A stretch of 64,000 nucleotides of DNA from Siphonodentalium dalli (GCA_032622095.1 CP136063.1:206819934-206883933); one strand, 5' to 3'. Shown: positions 23,554-33,915, numbered from the stretch's first letter. Notes: generated by a model from the sequence alone, not told the origin. Numbers and translations are program-made.

Positions 23554-24054
23554 TCTCATATATACTTTGAAGACCTCTGTATGTTTGTATGTCTGTCTGT
23601 CTGTCATTTATACAAATCTAAGATTCTCGACCGATCGGGACGAAACTTGGTACGTGTGTGTAGTTTGACCAGGCGGTCGACGTTGTTTTATTGGCGAGCC
23701 CGTGCGGCGCCCGCTTCGCGCATGCGCAGACGAAATCTCGGAAACGGGTGGAGCTATCGACTTGAAATTTGCTATGTGAATGTATCTTGCCCCGGATACG
23801 AATTTTATTGGGTCGCCGAGCCCGTGCGACGCCAGCTTCGCGCATGCGCAGACCAGATCTCGGAAACGGGTAGAGCTATCGACTTGAAATTTGGTATGTG
23901 AATGTATCTTGCCCCGAATACGAATTTTATCGGGTCGCCGAGCCCGTGCGACGCCAGCTTCGCGCATGCGCAGACCAGATCTCGGAAACGGGTAGAGCTA
24001 TCGACTTGAAATTTGTTTTTGAATAGCCCGGACAACGTCGGGCTCATCGGCTAG
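23554..24054 (+). mobile_element. Nonautonomous Helitron, array member 5
   Basis: Abuts member 4 (CTAG|TCTC). The 5' end has one substitution, TATATACTTTG instead of TATATATTTTG, shared only with member 7. It has two complete internal repeat units. Confidence 0.88.
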
Positions 24055-24822
24055 TCTCATATATATTTTGAAGACCTCTGTATGTTTGTATGTCTGTCTG
24101 TCTGTCATTTATACAAATCTAAGATTCTCGACCGATCGGGACGAAACTTGGTACGTGTGTGTAGTTTGACCAGGCGGTCGTCGTCGTATTGGCGAGCCCG
24201 TGCGGCGCCCACTTCGCGCATGCGCAGACGAGATCTCGGAAACTGGTGGAGCTATCGACTTGAAATTTGGTTTTTGAATAGCCCGGACAACGCATGCGCA
24301 GACGAGATCTCGGAAAAGGGTGGAGCTATCGACTTGAAATTTGCTATGTGAATGTATCTTGCCCCGGATACGAATTTTATCGGGTCGCCGAGCCCGTGCG
24401 ACGCCAGCTTCGCGCATGCGCAGACCAGATCTCGGAAACGGGTAGAGCTATCGACTTGAAATTTGGTTTTTGAATAGCCCGGACAACGCATGCGCAGACG
24501 AGATCTCGGAAAAGGGTGGAGCTATCGACTTGAAATTTGCTATGTGAATGTATCTTGCCCCGGATACGAATTTTATCGGGTCGCCGAGCCCGTGCGACGC
24601 CAGCTTCGCGCATGCGCAGACGAGATCTCGGAAACGGGTGGAGCTATCGACTTGAAATTTGGTATGTGAATGTATCTTGCCCCGGATACGAATTTTATCG
24701 GGTCGACGAGCCCGTGCGACGCCAGCTTCGCGCATGCGCAGACCAGATCTCGGAAACGGGTAGAGCTATCGACTTGAAATTTGTTTTTGAATAGCCCGGA
24801 CAACGTCGGGCTCATCGGCTAG
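24055..24822 (+). mobile_element. Nonautonomous Helitron, array member 6
   Basis: Abuts member 5 (CTAG|TCTC). It repeats the internal arrangement of member 4, including the GCCCGGACAAC|GCATGCGCAG joints, with one extra 122-bp unit. Confidence 0.88.
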
Positions 24823-25446
24823 TCTCATATATACTTTGAAGACCTCTGTATGTTTGTATGTCTGTCTGTCTGTCATTTATACAAATCTAAGATTCTCGAC
24901 CGATCGGGACGAAACTTGGTACGTGTGTGTAGTTTGACCAGGCGGTCGACGTTGTTTTATTGGCGAGCCCGTGCGGCGCCCGCTTCGCGCATGCGCAGAC
25001 GAAATCTCGGAAACGGGTGGAGCTATCGACTTGAAATTTGCTATGTGAATGTATCTTGCCCCGGATACGAATTTTATTGGGTCGCCGAGCCCGTGCGACG
25101 CCAGCTTCGCGCATGCGCAGACCAGATCTCGGAAACGGGTAGAGCTATCGACTTGAAATTTGGTATGTGAATGTATCTTGCCCCGAATACGAATTTTATC
25201 GGGTCGCCGAGCCCGTGCCAAGCCAGCTTCGCGCATGCGCAGACGAGATCTCGGAAACGGGTGGAGCTATCGACTTGAAATTTGGTATGTGAATGTATCT
25301 TGTCCCGGATACGAATTTTATCGGGTCGCCGTGTCCGTGCGACGCCAGCTTCGCGCATGCGCAGACCAGATCTCGGAAACGGGTAGAGCTATCGACTTGA
25401 AATTTGGTTTTTGAATAGCCCGGACAACGTCTGGCTCATCGGCTAG
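24823..25446 (+). mobile_element. Nonautonomous Helitron, array member 7
   Basis: Abuts member 6 (CTAG|TCTC), carries the diagnostic TATATACTTTG of member 5, and has one extra internal unit. Its 3' hairpin has one substitution (GTCTGGC for GTCGGGC), which disturbs the stem. Confidence 0.88.
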
Positions 25447-25870
25447 TCTATTATATATTTTTGAACTTCTGTCTGTGTGTGTATGTATGCATGTATGTAT
25501 GTGTGCTGTAGACTCTAAAACTGCTCCACCGATCCGACTGAAATTTGGTATGTAGGCCTACTTTTATCCCGGGAACAATGCATGTATGGGCGTGTCAAAA
25601 TTCACGTGCAACTGTGTCCTTGACTTGACCTTGACCTCGCCCATATAGGCATGTTTCTGGACCGATCGAACAACAATAGTTTTTTTTTCGTTCTCCTGAT
25701 ACTTTTCAACGTTGTTCGCTCAGTATTGTTCATTGTTGTCATTAATAATTAATTGAATAAGTAAATCAATCTCTCAATGTCAATAGTTAAATGCTGTATA
25801 TCCTGCTCAGACGGAGGCGATCACAAAGAAATCCCTAAATAGCCAGGACGAAATCGGGCACATCAGCTAG
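25447..25870 (+). mobile_element. Helitron, array member 8, distinct subfamily
   Basis: Starts TCTATTATATATTTTTGAAC straight after member 7 and ends ACGAAATCGGGCACATCAGC followed by TAG, then T. Its 5' and 3' ends are related to the other members. The interior is different: a TGTATG repeat, a GATCCGACTGAAATTTGGTA block, CCTTGACTTGACCTTGACCT, and no 122-bp units. It closes the array on its right side. Confidence 0.8.
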
Positions 25871-26509
25871 TTTTCTACATCTGAGACTTTTCATGTTATG
25901 CCTGTTGCAATGCGTTTTAGATCATGTGTTCATAGACAAATCCCCAGCTGACCAGGTGTCTTTAAGGTAACATTCATATACTTGCAAATTTTCCAAGCAA
26001 TCTGTTGCAATCATTTTGGTATAGATAGCTATAATGTGTCAGAAACCGATTGCATAAAATCGTATAAAATGCATATGTCATACTGCAGTAACTACATGGA
26101 AATAACAACAAAGTAGTTCCAATAGTTTGCCTGTAAATGTCATGCAATTATCTCACAAGAATCAATCATACAGGTAAATTAAGACACTGTGTTGTTAGCA
26201 TCGTTATATGTTTAAATATACCGATATTTTACTTATCATGTCGTTAACCTTAGTAAATGTAAGTAAATATGCATATTGTCGTTCATTTGATGACACCATA
26301 ATGTTTTGTATGAGCTAACTTTGGCAAATATGCAGTTCAAACTTGCCAGTGTATGGACGTACCCTAGTACTGAAGGAAACATTTCTAGACTCGGCTCACG
26401 CTGTTCAAGATTTGAAAATTTCCTGGTTATCAAGTTATAATTCGAGAATTTCTGAATTTTCAACGAACGAAAAGGACATAGACTTGGCTTTGTTTGTGCT
26501 AAATGTCAC
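25871..26509. other. Lectin intron, no recognised feature
   Basis: AT-rich sequence in the long intron between the two CTLD exons. Short open frames occur on both strands without any domain signal. Confidence 0.4.
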
Positions 26510-26735
26510 CAACCATTACCTGGACCACTTGTGTACCCTGTCAATATCTTCAGTTAGTGCATTAGCACACTCGTTTAAAGTAGGTTGAACGCGGAAAAAG
26601 CAGGTCATGTCATCGGCGTACATACGTGTAGCTGAAGTAATAATTTTATAGGGGTCGTTAATGTACGTTAAAAATAAAACTCGTATCAGTCTTAAAACAA
26701 TAGTGGCCAGTGGGTGGGTATAGTTCACGACGCGA
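26510..26735 (-). pseudogene. LINE reverse transcriptase fragment
   Basis: The minus-strand reading contains LFLTYINDPYKII, RMYADDMTCFFRVQ and LTEDIDRVHKWSR, which is RT motif B/C territory with the catalytic YADD box. Only about 70 residues remain. It lies downstream (in the minus sense) of the separate C-terminal LINE piece at 27826-27030, so the two do not form one colinear element. Confidence 0.8.
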
Positions 26736-26929
26736 AGGGAACTATACCCGCGTTAACGACAAGACATGCTTTATTTATTATATTTCACCGAGCAATTCGA
26801 ACTTGTGCGTTGAATACTACATAACCGTATCCTACCAACATGCAACGGCTGATGAACTCTTCAAATTCTCTTTATAAGACGTTAAAAGAAATCATATACA
26901 ACTCGTTTTACTGAGAACAAATCCACTGT

Positions 26930-26955
26930 ATTATTATTATTATTATTGTTTTTTT
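26930..26955. repeat. (TTA)n microsatellite and poly-T
   Basis: About seven TTA/ATT triplets followed by a poly-T tract. Confidence 0.9.
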
Positions 26956-27029
26956 TTTCTCCATAAGGTCACTCTCTTGGAGGTGTATAAATGGTGTATT
27001 GGCGGCTGATCCACAGCCGTAGCAATACT

Positions 27030-27830
27030 CATTAGACATTATGCATGGATGTTATTTTGCGCAGTATTCTGGCAGTGCCAGGAAGGGCAGTTTTCTGTAG
27101 GTGAGCAACATCTATGGAGGTAGGAAGTAGGGCTAGCCATTTGCTAATATTGGTGCCCACTGCCCCATTTTCACCAATCACTATAGGTAGGATGGAAGTT
27201 TTCATTTGCCACATACGACACACCTCTATTTGTATGTCAATATACTTCCTGACCTTTTCTGTTTCTTTCTGGATGACATCATAGTCACTTGGGATCTAAA
27301 CAGCTATGAGCAGACACGTGTTGTCGTCCCTGTTCTTGACGATTATGTCTGGTCTGCTACACGAGATGGTTCGGTTAGTGTGAACCTGGGTGTCCCAAAT
27401 GACTGTAATTTTGTCTCTAGATATTACATTCTGAGGAGAGTGTTCATACCATTTCTCTGCAGATTGCATGTTATTATGCTTACAGATCGACCAATGAACA
27501 TATCGCCCAACGTTATTATGGTGCTCAATGTATTCTGAACTCGCTAATCTTGGGCAGGCAGATATAATATGTTCTACTGTCTCAGGGTGTTGGTGGCATA
27601 CTCTACATGTAGGATCAATATTCATCCGAAGGATCTTGTTTTGGTAGCAACGGGTACTAATGGCCTGATCTTGAGCAGCAATAAGAAGGGACTCGGTTCG
27701 AACCTTCAAGCCTGCATTCTGCAACCTTATTATTATTATCATCATCATCATCATCATCATCATCTTACCAATAAACAGATTAAGAGAAACATAATCGTCA
27801 CAAGAATGTGTTGAAATCAAGTTCAATAAT
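27030..27830 (-). pseudogene. C-terminal region of a LINE of the restriction-like-endonuclease type
   Basis: Minus-strand frames 27826-27296 and 27223-27032 contain, in order: ARLQNAGLKVRTESLLIAAQ, a zinc knuckle CRVCHQHPETVEHIISAC (C-x2-C-x7-H-x4-C), WYEHSPQNV, ISCSRPDIIVKNRD, then after a frame change a C-terminal block with IVIGENGAVGTNISKWL and LQKTALPGTARILRK. A CCHC knuckle followed by R/K-PD and an acidic residue is the layout of the R2/R4/NeSL-type restriction-like endonuclease LINEs (family knowledge). RT is missing, so the copy is truncated. Confidence 0.75.
27727..27766. repeat. (TTA)n(TCA)n microsatellite
   Basis: Four TTA followed by about nine TCA triplets. The plus-strand His-rich and minus-strand Met-rich readings are products of the microsatellite. 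Confidence 0.95.
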
Positions 27831-28894
27831 TAGGTTTTGTTTTGAATGCCCGCAAACCATAAACTGTATTACAAGTCTGAATGTTGCCACTTCGCAAGTT
27901 GACGTCGTTCCTGTGAAAATATGTTTTTAACAGCAATGTTTTAATTTCATTTTGACACGCCTGAGTAACTTGGGGGACACATGCATGTATATCTGCATGT
28001 TTTCGAGATTGTTGCCTCTATTCATTGCTTTTTGCTTGCTAGTTTGGTATAGCAGTGTGCTAAATGTAGCACGATATTATATAAGTATAGTGGTGTGCTA
28101 AATTTAGCCAAATACTACACAATATAGAACACTGCTCTCGACCGATCAGATGATGACATTTCTGGGTGATGTAAAATATTCCATAATATAGCATTAGCTA
28201 TATAATAGACTAATATATGTACAACACCGCACATTGAATGATGTGCATTATCGCACATGGTCCAAAGTTAAAATTGTGCGTGATTCCAAGTTCATGCCGT
28301 CAAAATTCAACAGTATATTAATCGGCGACCAAATTATATACGGCAGTGACTCCATACAGTATGACTGAATCTGACTCTGCTGATATATAATATTTATTAT
28401 TAATTATTTGTATTCAGTGCAATCGGGTATGCCCATTCTGTGCAATGCATTCCGGATCCGTCTTGCGTCCAGTAATTAAATTACGTTATTTCCAGGTACC
28501 GTTATCTTTATCATTGACGAATTTGTCTTTTGTGATTTGTCATCGTGGACAATTCTGTTTGGGAAAATGTAACATATACAGCGGTGGAATAATGTTAAAA
28601 CTGTCTGACTTCGGTTCATATGTGAAGCGGACACGTTCTAAAACTGCGAAAACCTGGGTAATCATTGATGTTCTCAACTAAATTGTGACAGTTGGGTTGT
28701 ATTTGAGTACCAGTACTCGGTATTCCACTTCGAGTACTACAGACTGGTCGGCTCATACTTTAGTTCATCGACACAGAAGTTGAAATTGACAGTGCTGTGA
28801 CTATAAAATGTTCACAACACAGATACATACATGAATTGACACAAGAGGATACACGCGCCAGAATAATTCACAGGAGCTTCGATGTCAACCACTA
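27831..28894. other. Lectin intron, no recognised feature
   Basis: AT-rich. A pair of ATAGCAGTGTGCTAAAT / ATAGTGGTGTGCTAAAT blocks about 47 bp apart is the only local repeat I see. No coding signal. Confidence 0.4.
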
Positions 28895-29470
28895 GATAAA
28901 TAGACGATCTTCATATCGTTATGTTGGGATATAAGAGTTTATAAAACGAGCTTGATAAATTTGATTCACAACGAGTCGTAGACAAGTTGTGAATTTATCA
29001 AACGAGTTTCATAAAATCTTATATCCCAACATAACGATTTGAAGATCTTCTATATCACATAAAAAACAATAGAGCTTAATGCCTTTTTAACAAATCAAAA
29101 TCATTAAAAGAAGCTGAAAAATGATTGTAAATTGCATACATGCACGGCGTTGGCTGAGACGCTTCACAACCGTATACGACAGTATTGCGCACTCTGGCTT
29201 GCGACCAAAAATATAGTTCCACAATCTGCCTCTTTGTTTTTGTGCATATTTTCGTTAGTGAACTTAATGAACAAAGCAATCATATTTGCAATGTCTGATA
29301 CTGGTTTCAAGCACGGCTTTTAGAAATAATATTAATCTACGCGGTAATTTGGTTGGCGCAATGCCAAGTATCCCGGAAAGCACGCATCCATTCGTCACTG
29401 GTGAGATATAAGGAAACAGCTTTTTAAATGATATAATAGGGATTCCAAGTGATATAATGATATCAGCAAC
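28895..29470. mobile_element. Dispersed repeat family A, copy 1 (with hairpin 28900-29060)
   Basis: Opens with an imperfect inverted repeat: GATCTTCATATCGTTATGTT...TAAAACGAG against CGAGTTTCATAAAATCTTAT...AACGATTTGAAGATCTTC. The following sequence (TATATCACAT, GCTTAATGCCTTTTTAACAA, GACAGTATTGCGC, and near the end AAATGATATAATAGGG) is matched by the copy at 33290-33915. No coding frame is shared. Confidence 0.7.
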
Positions 29471-29492
29471 AACAACAACAACAACAACAACG
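29464..29492. repeat. (CAA)n microsatellite
   Basis: About nine CAA triplets. Confidence 0.95.
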
Positions 29493-29637
29493 TAGCTAAT
29501 GTTGACAGTGTTGTCAGATTTTGTCAGAACTTGACCTGTTCAATCCAGTTGACAGTATTCTGATTGATTCAATGCACATATATGTACATTTACCCAAGAG
29601 GATAAACGCACCAGAGTAATTCACAAGACATTCGATG

Positions 29638-29696
29638 TCAACAACAACAAGAACAACAACAAGAACAACAACAAGAACAACAAGAACAACAACAAT
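29638..29696. repeat. (CAA/GAA)n microsatellite
   Basis: Alternating CAACAA and GAACAA triplets over about 59 bp. It is preceded by a short repeat shared with 28830-28890 (AAGAGGATA..CGC.CCAGA.TAA). Confidence 0.95.
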
Positions 29697-30234
29697 GAAC
29701 TGACGCCGCGCATTGACGGATGATCACAAATCTATACAATTCAAACTTACAAGTACAACTATTACAATTACACGGACCTATTCATCCCATATTCATCAAT
29801 TTTCATTGAAAAGTGCGGATATGAGTCATCGTCGCCGTTCGCCAAGTTATCACCCATGTATTACCGCAGTTACTAATTTCGACCATTCTAAAACATATGG
29901 TCACACTCAAGATTATATCATATATTGTTATTAGTGAAAAGATGTTATACATATGAATTATCATGTTTGTGTTTAATTGTATTTTATGTTCATTTTGTGT
30001 AATACAATTATGTGGGGAGAGAGACCCTTTGTAAGTTGCAAAACTTGTGTCTCAATCCCGTTGCGGTATTATGCAATAAAATATGTTTACACTAAAACAT
30101 ATGATTGTAATGCCTACCTGCACGGCAATCATATTGTTACCATGGGAACTTGTCTATTTCTACGGTAAATTAGCAAATTGCGAGCAAAAAATTGATGTCG
30201 AGCCGTGAAAAATACCATTGGTCTGATCGTTAAA

Positions 30235-31414
30235 CCCCTGTCACACTCAGGCCGGCGCTCTCACTGCGCTGCAAAAGTACCAACATATGAGTAACACGCA
30301 GGAGGAGCGCCGAAAACTGTCGAAAATTGTCAAACTTTAAAAACAAAGTATGCTCCTATTGCGTTCCTACTTTGTCAAATCTCACGCTCTTAGTGCGTTC
30401 AAGTCGCTGTCATTGTGATGCTAGTACGTTCTCAATAAGTTCGCAAAACGTTCTATGCGCGGGCGCGGAGAGTATAGATAGCGCCTCCTGCGTTCTCCAG
30501 TCATAGTCAGTTTTTATGTTGTGGGGAAATAACCCAACACTCCGCAATAGATTAGCTGTCCGATTAAACTACTGTCACACTCCGCTGCGATCAGGCCGGC
30601 GCTTGTATTGCGCTGAAAAATAATCAAAGCGCCAAGCAAAGCGCAGTAAGGTATCCAAGAACGTATTGGTGACGCAGTGGACACTGGCTAGGACGGGGGA
30701 GGGTCTCCGTGATCGCCCCAGAGCGCCAGAGCGCCGCGCTTGTTTTGTGCATGCACAAAACAAGCGCAGAGGTTCGGCGTTCTGACCAGGCGTAGTGCCG
30801 TCGCCATGACAGCGCAAAGCGTACTAACAACGCAATGACAACGACATGAACGCATTAAGAGCGTTTACGGGGCGTGGAGGAAACGCAGTGAGAGCGCGTG
30901 GGAGCGTGAGACTTGACGTGACAAAGCAGGAACGCAATGGGTCGTACAAAGAGCGCGATGAAAACGTGATAAGCGGGATAGGAGCATAGCTTGTCACGCG
31001 CGCCGCATGTATAACTGGTGGGGGAGTTTCTCGTTTCGCGTGCGTAGTGAGAATTTGCTTTAGCTTACTGTAGTCGCAAAAGACAATATTAAGTCCTTGC
31101 TGCGACCACGAGAAGCTAATATGCGCTCTTGCTACGTCCACATAACGCTCACGTCGCTCGCTTGGCGCTTTGCTTTGCGCTGTCACGGCGACAGTAATAC
31201 GTCCTGGTCAGAACGCCGAGCCTCTGCGCTTGTTTTGTGTATGCATAAAACAAGCGCGGCGCTCTGGCACCTATGGGCGACCATGGAGATCCTCGCCCGT
31301 TGTAGCCAGTGTCCACTGCGTCACCAATCGGTTCTTGGAGACCTTAGTGCGTTTAGGTGGGCGCTTTGATACTTTTGCAGCGCAATGAGAGCGCCGGCCT
31401 GAGTGTGACAGGGG
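30235..31414. mobile_element. GC-rich MITE with long terminal inverted repeats
   Basis: Left end CCCCTGTCACACTCAGGCCG and about 25 more bases are inverted at the right end (...GCGCCGGCCTGAGTGTGACAGGGG). The interior is GC-rich against an AT-rich background and is dominated by GCGC, GTGAGCGC and AACGC-type words. A second internal inverted pair (30569-30850 against 31150-31390) includes TGTCACACTCCGCTGCGATC, GACGCAGTGGACACTGGCTA and a TTGTTTTGTGCATGCACAAA palindrome. Small open frames on both strands mirror each other and come from the inverted repeat. No target duplication was recognised. Confidence 0.78.
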
Positions 31415-31650
31415 CTTTACGAGTTATGGTCTTGAAGTTAATAGAACGGCATTGAACCGTAAAAAATACCATCGGTCTGACAGTTACTGGCTACAGTCTG
31501 CCAGTTACTTTTTGCAACGGTTTTGTACCGTAGCACATGCTACAGCCGACCGTGTGTTTAACGGTCCAAGGTTGGCAGTGATGTTGCGCGGTATGACACA
31601 GTTAAACCGACCGTCAATTTTCTAGCAGTGTAGGACAACGATCGGTCCAA
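31415..31650. other. Short repetitive spacer with GTTAAACCG-type words
   Basis: Blocks such as GTACCGTAGCACATGCTACA and AACCGACCGTCAATTTTCTAGC(A)GTG recall 15420-15480 (AACCGTC...TTTTCTAACAGTG). Probably a small diverged repeat; no coding signal. Confidence 0.4.
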
Positions 31651-32309
31651 CCTTACTCGTATTTAAAATCGCGCAGTACTATTATTCGCTCAGTTTCGAA
31701 TTCTCGCACCTACATGAATGTGAACACTGAACGAAATATATTCGTAAAAGTCTATAGGATCTGCTGGCAGTTTCAGTTCTTAATCTTAATCGTATTAAAC
31801 ACCAGCATGTTCGGAAGATGGGTGTCTATGTGCTCCAACTAATTATTCTGACATTGAAATTGTTATCACCATTTGAATTAACTCGAAAGAAGTAAGACCA
31901 CAACTGCGAAGGCAACTGACATAAAACAATATCAGCACTTGGTTGATGGTTGTGTTGACATACCTGTTTTGTCACGTTTTCACTCCAAAGTTGTGAATAG
32001 GATGCCGTGCTTTCGTGGACATTCAGCCTGGACTATGTGTGTTTCAACAGTCACGATGTTATCAAGATTTGTCCTACATATGATGTACATATGAGTAACG
32101 GCTTTGATGTTGATTGCTGGCATGTAAATATAGGCCTAATTTTCTATTCGGCCCAACCTTCCTCCCAACTCGTCAATATAACCCTCGTGTTTCCCTGTGG
32201 ATTGGTATTAACTCATGAGTCGTACTATTTTTCGTTCAATTTTAAATTCGCGAACAAACAGGTGCGCGAAAAAAGTACTGCTCAAATTTAAATACGACCT
32301 TATAAGGTA
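31651..32309. mobile_element. MITE family B (CCTTACTCGTATTTAAA ends), copy 1
   Basis: The left end CCTTACTCGTATTTAAAATC with CGCGCAGTACTATT matches the family end at 37547. The right end (AGTACTGCTCAAATTTAAAT, then ACGACCTTATAAGG) is a diverged inverse. No transposase. Confidence 0.65.
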
Positions 32310-33022
32310 CAATAAAACATACAACTTATAACCTGTTTTCGCCGTGAATTCAGTAGTGGGAACCGTACTCGAATTGAAATACGAGTAAGATACCTACATA
32401 TATACGTGATGCCATATACTAAATATATCTGGTTATGGTTTCCCTATGGGCCCTATTTTAAACTTCCTCCCCTAAATTCATGTCATGGGTTTCACGAAAT
32501 TCTTTCATAAAACACATGTTTTTCAACGTCTCAGAATGGGTTGATATCTCAGACCAAGCATTCTGTTTATTGCAGTATTAATACAGGCTCTCACAATTAA
32601 TTTAAACTTATCTTGCAGAAAAAGATAGAAGGTTTATAATTATATGTCAAAATATAAAAAAAAAAAAATTACATTTCAAGTCTACTCACCGACCATATTA
32701 GTTCTGACTGGTAGCCAGACGTTTAATATTCTCTGGCCTGACTAATGTTTATTACCCAATCCCAATGAACCTCCATCGCAGTCATCGAATGCCATTACGG
32801 TTTAGTTCAGCCATTTCACTGTTGCAGATTGCTTATAACCAGTCGACAGACATATACACATACATATATAAGGGTGCATTTGTAGGATGATGTCCAAGAG
32901 GTGTACTACAAGGTTCGCGAATACGTTGTTTGATCATCTCTTCAAAATGAATAAATGGAAATAAAGTAACTATTCATCAGCGATTGTTTGGTTATCAAAG
33001 GATTAATCATTTCTCTTCGCAG

Positions 33023-33261
33023 CTACAGGCCTCATCAGGGCATGGGTTGATGGGAGTGACTCGATTGCCACAGGCGTATGGGCGCTTAGAGACGGGACTC
33101 CGATGGCTCAAACATTCCCTACATACCCGTTGAGCGAGCTGTCAAATGAACACTGCTTGGAAATCATCATCAGACATTCATCTGACCCACCAGACACTGC
33201 GAGACATAACAGTCTCACATGTTCATCAGCACTATCATATGTGTGTGAAATAGATATGTGA
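33023..33261 (+). CDS. Lectin-like gene, exon 4: C-terminal half of C-type lectin domain and stop
   Basis: Acceptor ttcgcag|CT, then 79 codons to TGA at 33259-33261. With the G carried from exon 3 it begins ATGLIRAWVDGSDSIATGVW, in the position of the WIGL core. The three C-terminal cysteines of a CTLD follow (EHCLEI, SLTCSSAL, YVCEIDM). The usual sugar-binding triplets are absent: no EPN or QPD before the EHC cysteine, and HNS instead of WND before the next. Classical calcium-dependent sugar binding is therefore doubtful (inference). The domain ends eight residues after the SLTC cysteine pair region, as expected for a full-length CTLD. The exact polyadenylation site is not evident. Confidence 0.85.
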
Positions 33262-33289
33262 ACGCTCTGAACTAGATATGTGGACTTTC

Positions 33290-33915
33290 TGAAATATATA
33301 GAGGATCTCCAACGAGTTATGTTGGGATATAAGATTTTATGAAACATAACCCAGCATAATGAGTTGAAGATCTTGTATATCACATGAAAAAACTAAAGCT
33401 TTATGCCTTTTTAACAACATCAGCTCTGTAGATAACACGCAAACTGTATTCAAGTCTTGTGATGGCTCAGACGTTTCACCACTATACGTCAGTACTGCGC
33501 TACATTGTCCGGGCAGTGTTTTGGACGGGTCAAATCGTGACCCCACCTGACCTTGACCTTCAAAATGGACAATTCAAGGTCAAATCGCGCAATTCGCCGA
33601 AAAGCAGAGGGGAAACAGCCCGGACGAAGTCGGGTCCACCAGCTAGTAGTATATACATAGAAATATAGTCCCTTTTAGTTTCGTCTTTATTTGACGTCTA
33701 TTGGGTTATTTATTGGTAACATTTGTCAATAATATAATTTTAATCAAAACAATAATCAGTTTTCAATATTAATTCGCAGTTTCTCGTTATAATGTCACGT
33801 AGGTATACAATGAAAATCATTACCGCTTGGACTATTATCTATTAGCCACTAGTGACAGATAAGAAAATATGTAATGGATTTTTCAATGATATTATAGGGG
33901 TTTCATGTGATATAT
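33290..33915. mobile_element. Dispersed repeat family A, copy 2, with embedded Helitron end
   Basis: Matches 28895-29470 in order: GTTATGTTGGGATATAAGAT, GAAGATCTTGTATATCACAT, GCTTTATGCCTTTTTAACAA, CGTCAGTACTGCGC, and ATGATATTATAGGGG near 33890. Between these, from about 33512 to 33646, it holds unrelated DNA that ends in a Helitron 3' terminus. It begins about 30 bp past the lectin stop codon and so probably contributes to the 3' UTR. Confidence 0.6.
33530..33646 (+). mobile_element. Helitron 3' end fragment
   Basis: The hairpin CCCGGACGAAGTCGGG followed by TCCACCAGCTAG and then T is a Helitron 3' end. The preceding GACCCCACCTGACCTTGACC recalls member 8 of the array (TTGACCTTGACCTCGCCC). A 5' end was not identified. 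Confidence 0.7.

Noticed and set aside
21293-25414. Many overlapping open frames of 75-122 codons on both strands with repeated MREAGVARARRPDKIRIRGK-type readings
   Set aside because: They are translations of the 122-bp Helitron repeat. The unit is not a multiple of three and the frames mirror each other on both strands.
21235-25870. Regularly spaced direct repeats resembling a CRISPR-like array
   Set aside because: Units are 122 bp and more, adjoining, and lie inside Helitron copies in a eukaryotic intron. There are no short repeat/unique spacer alternations and no cas genes.
27569-27814. His-rich plus-strand frame
   Set aside because: Produced by a (TCA)n microsatellite inside the antisense of a LINE fragment.
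30575-31388. Mirror-image open frames in the GC-rich region
   Set aside because: They come from an inverted repeat inside a MITE; the same peptide appears on opposite strands.
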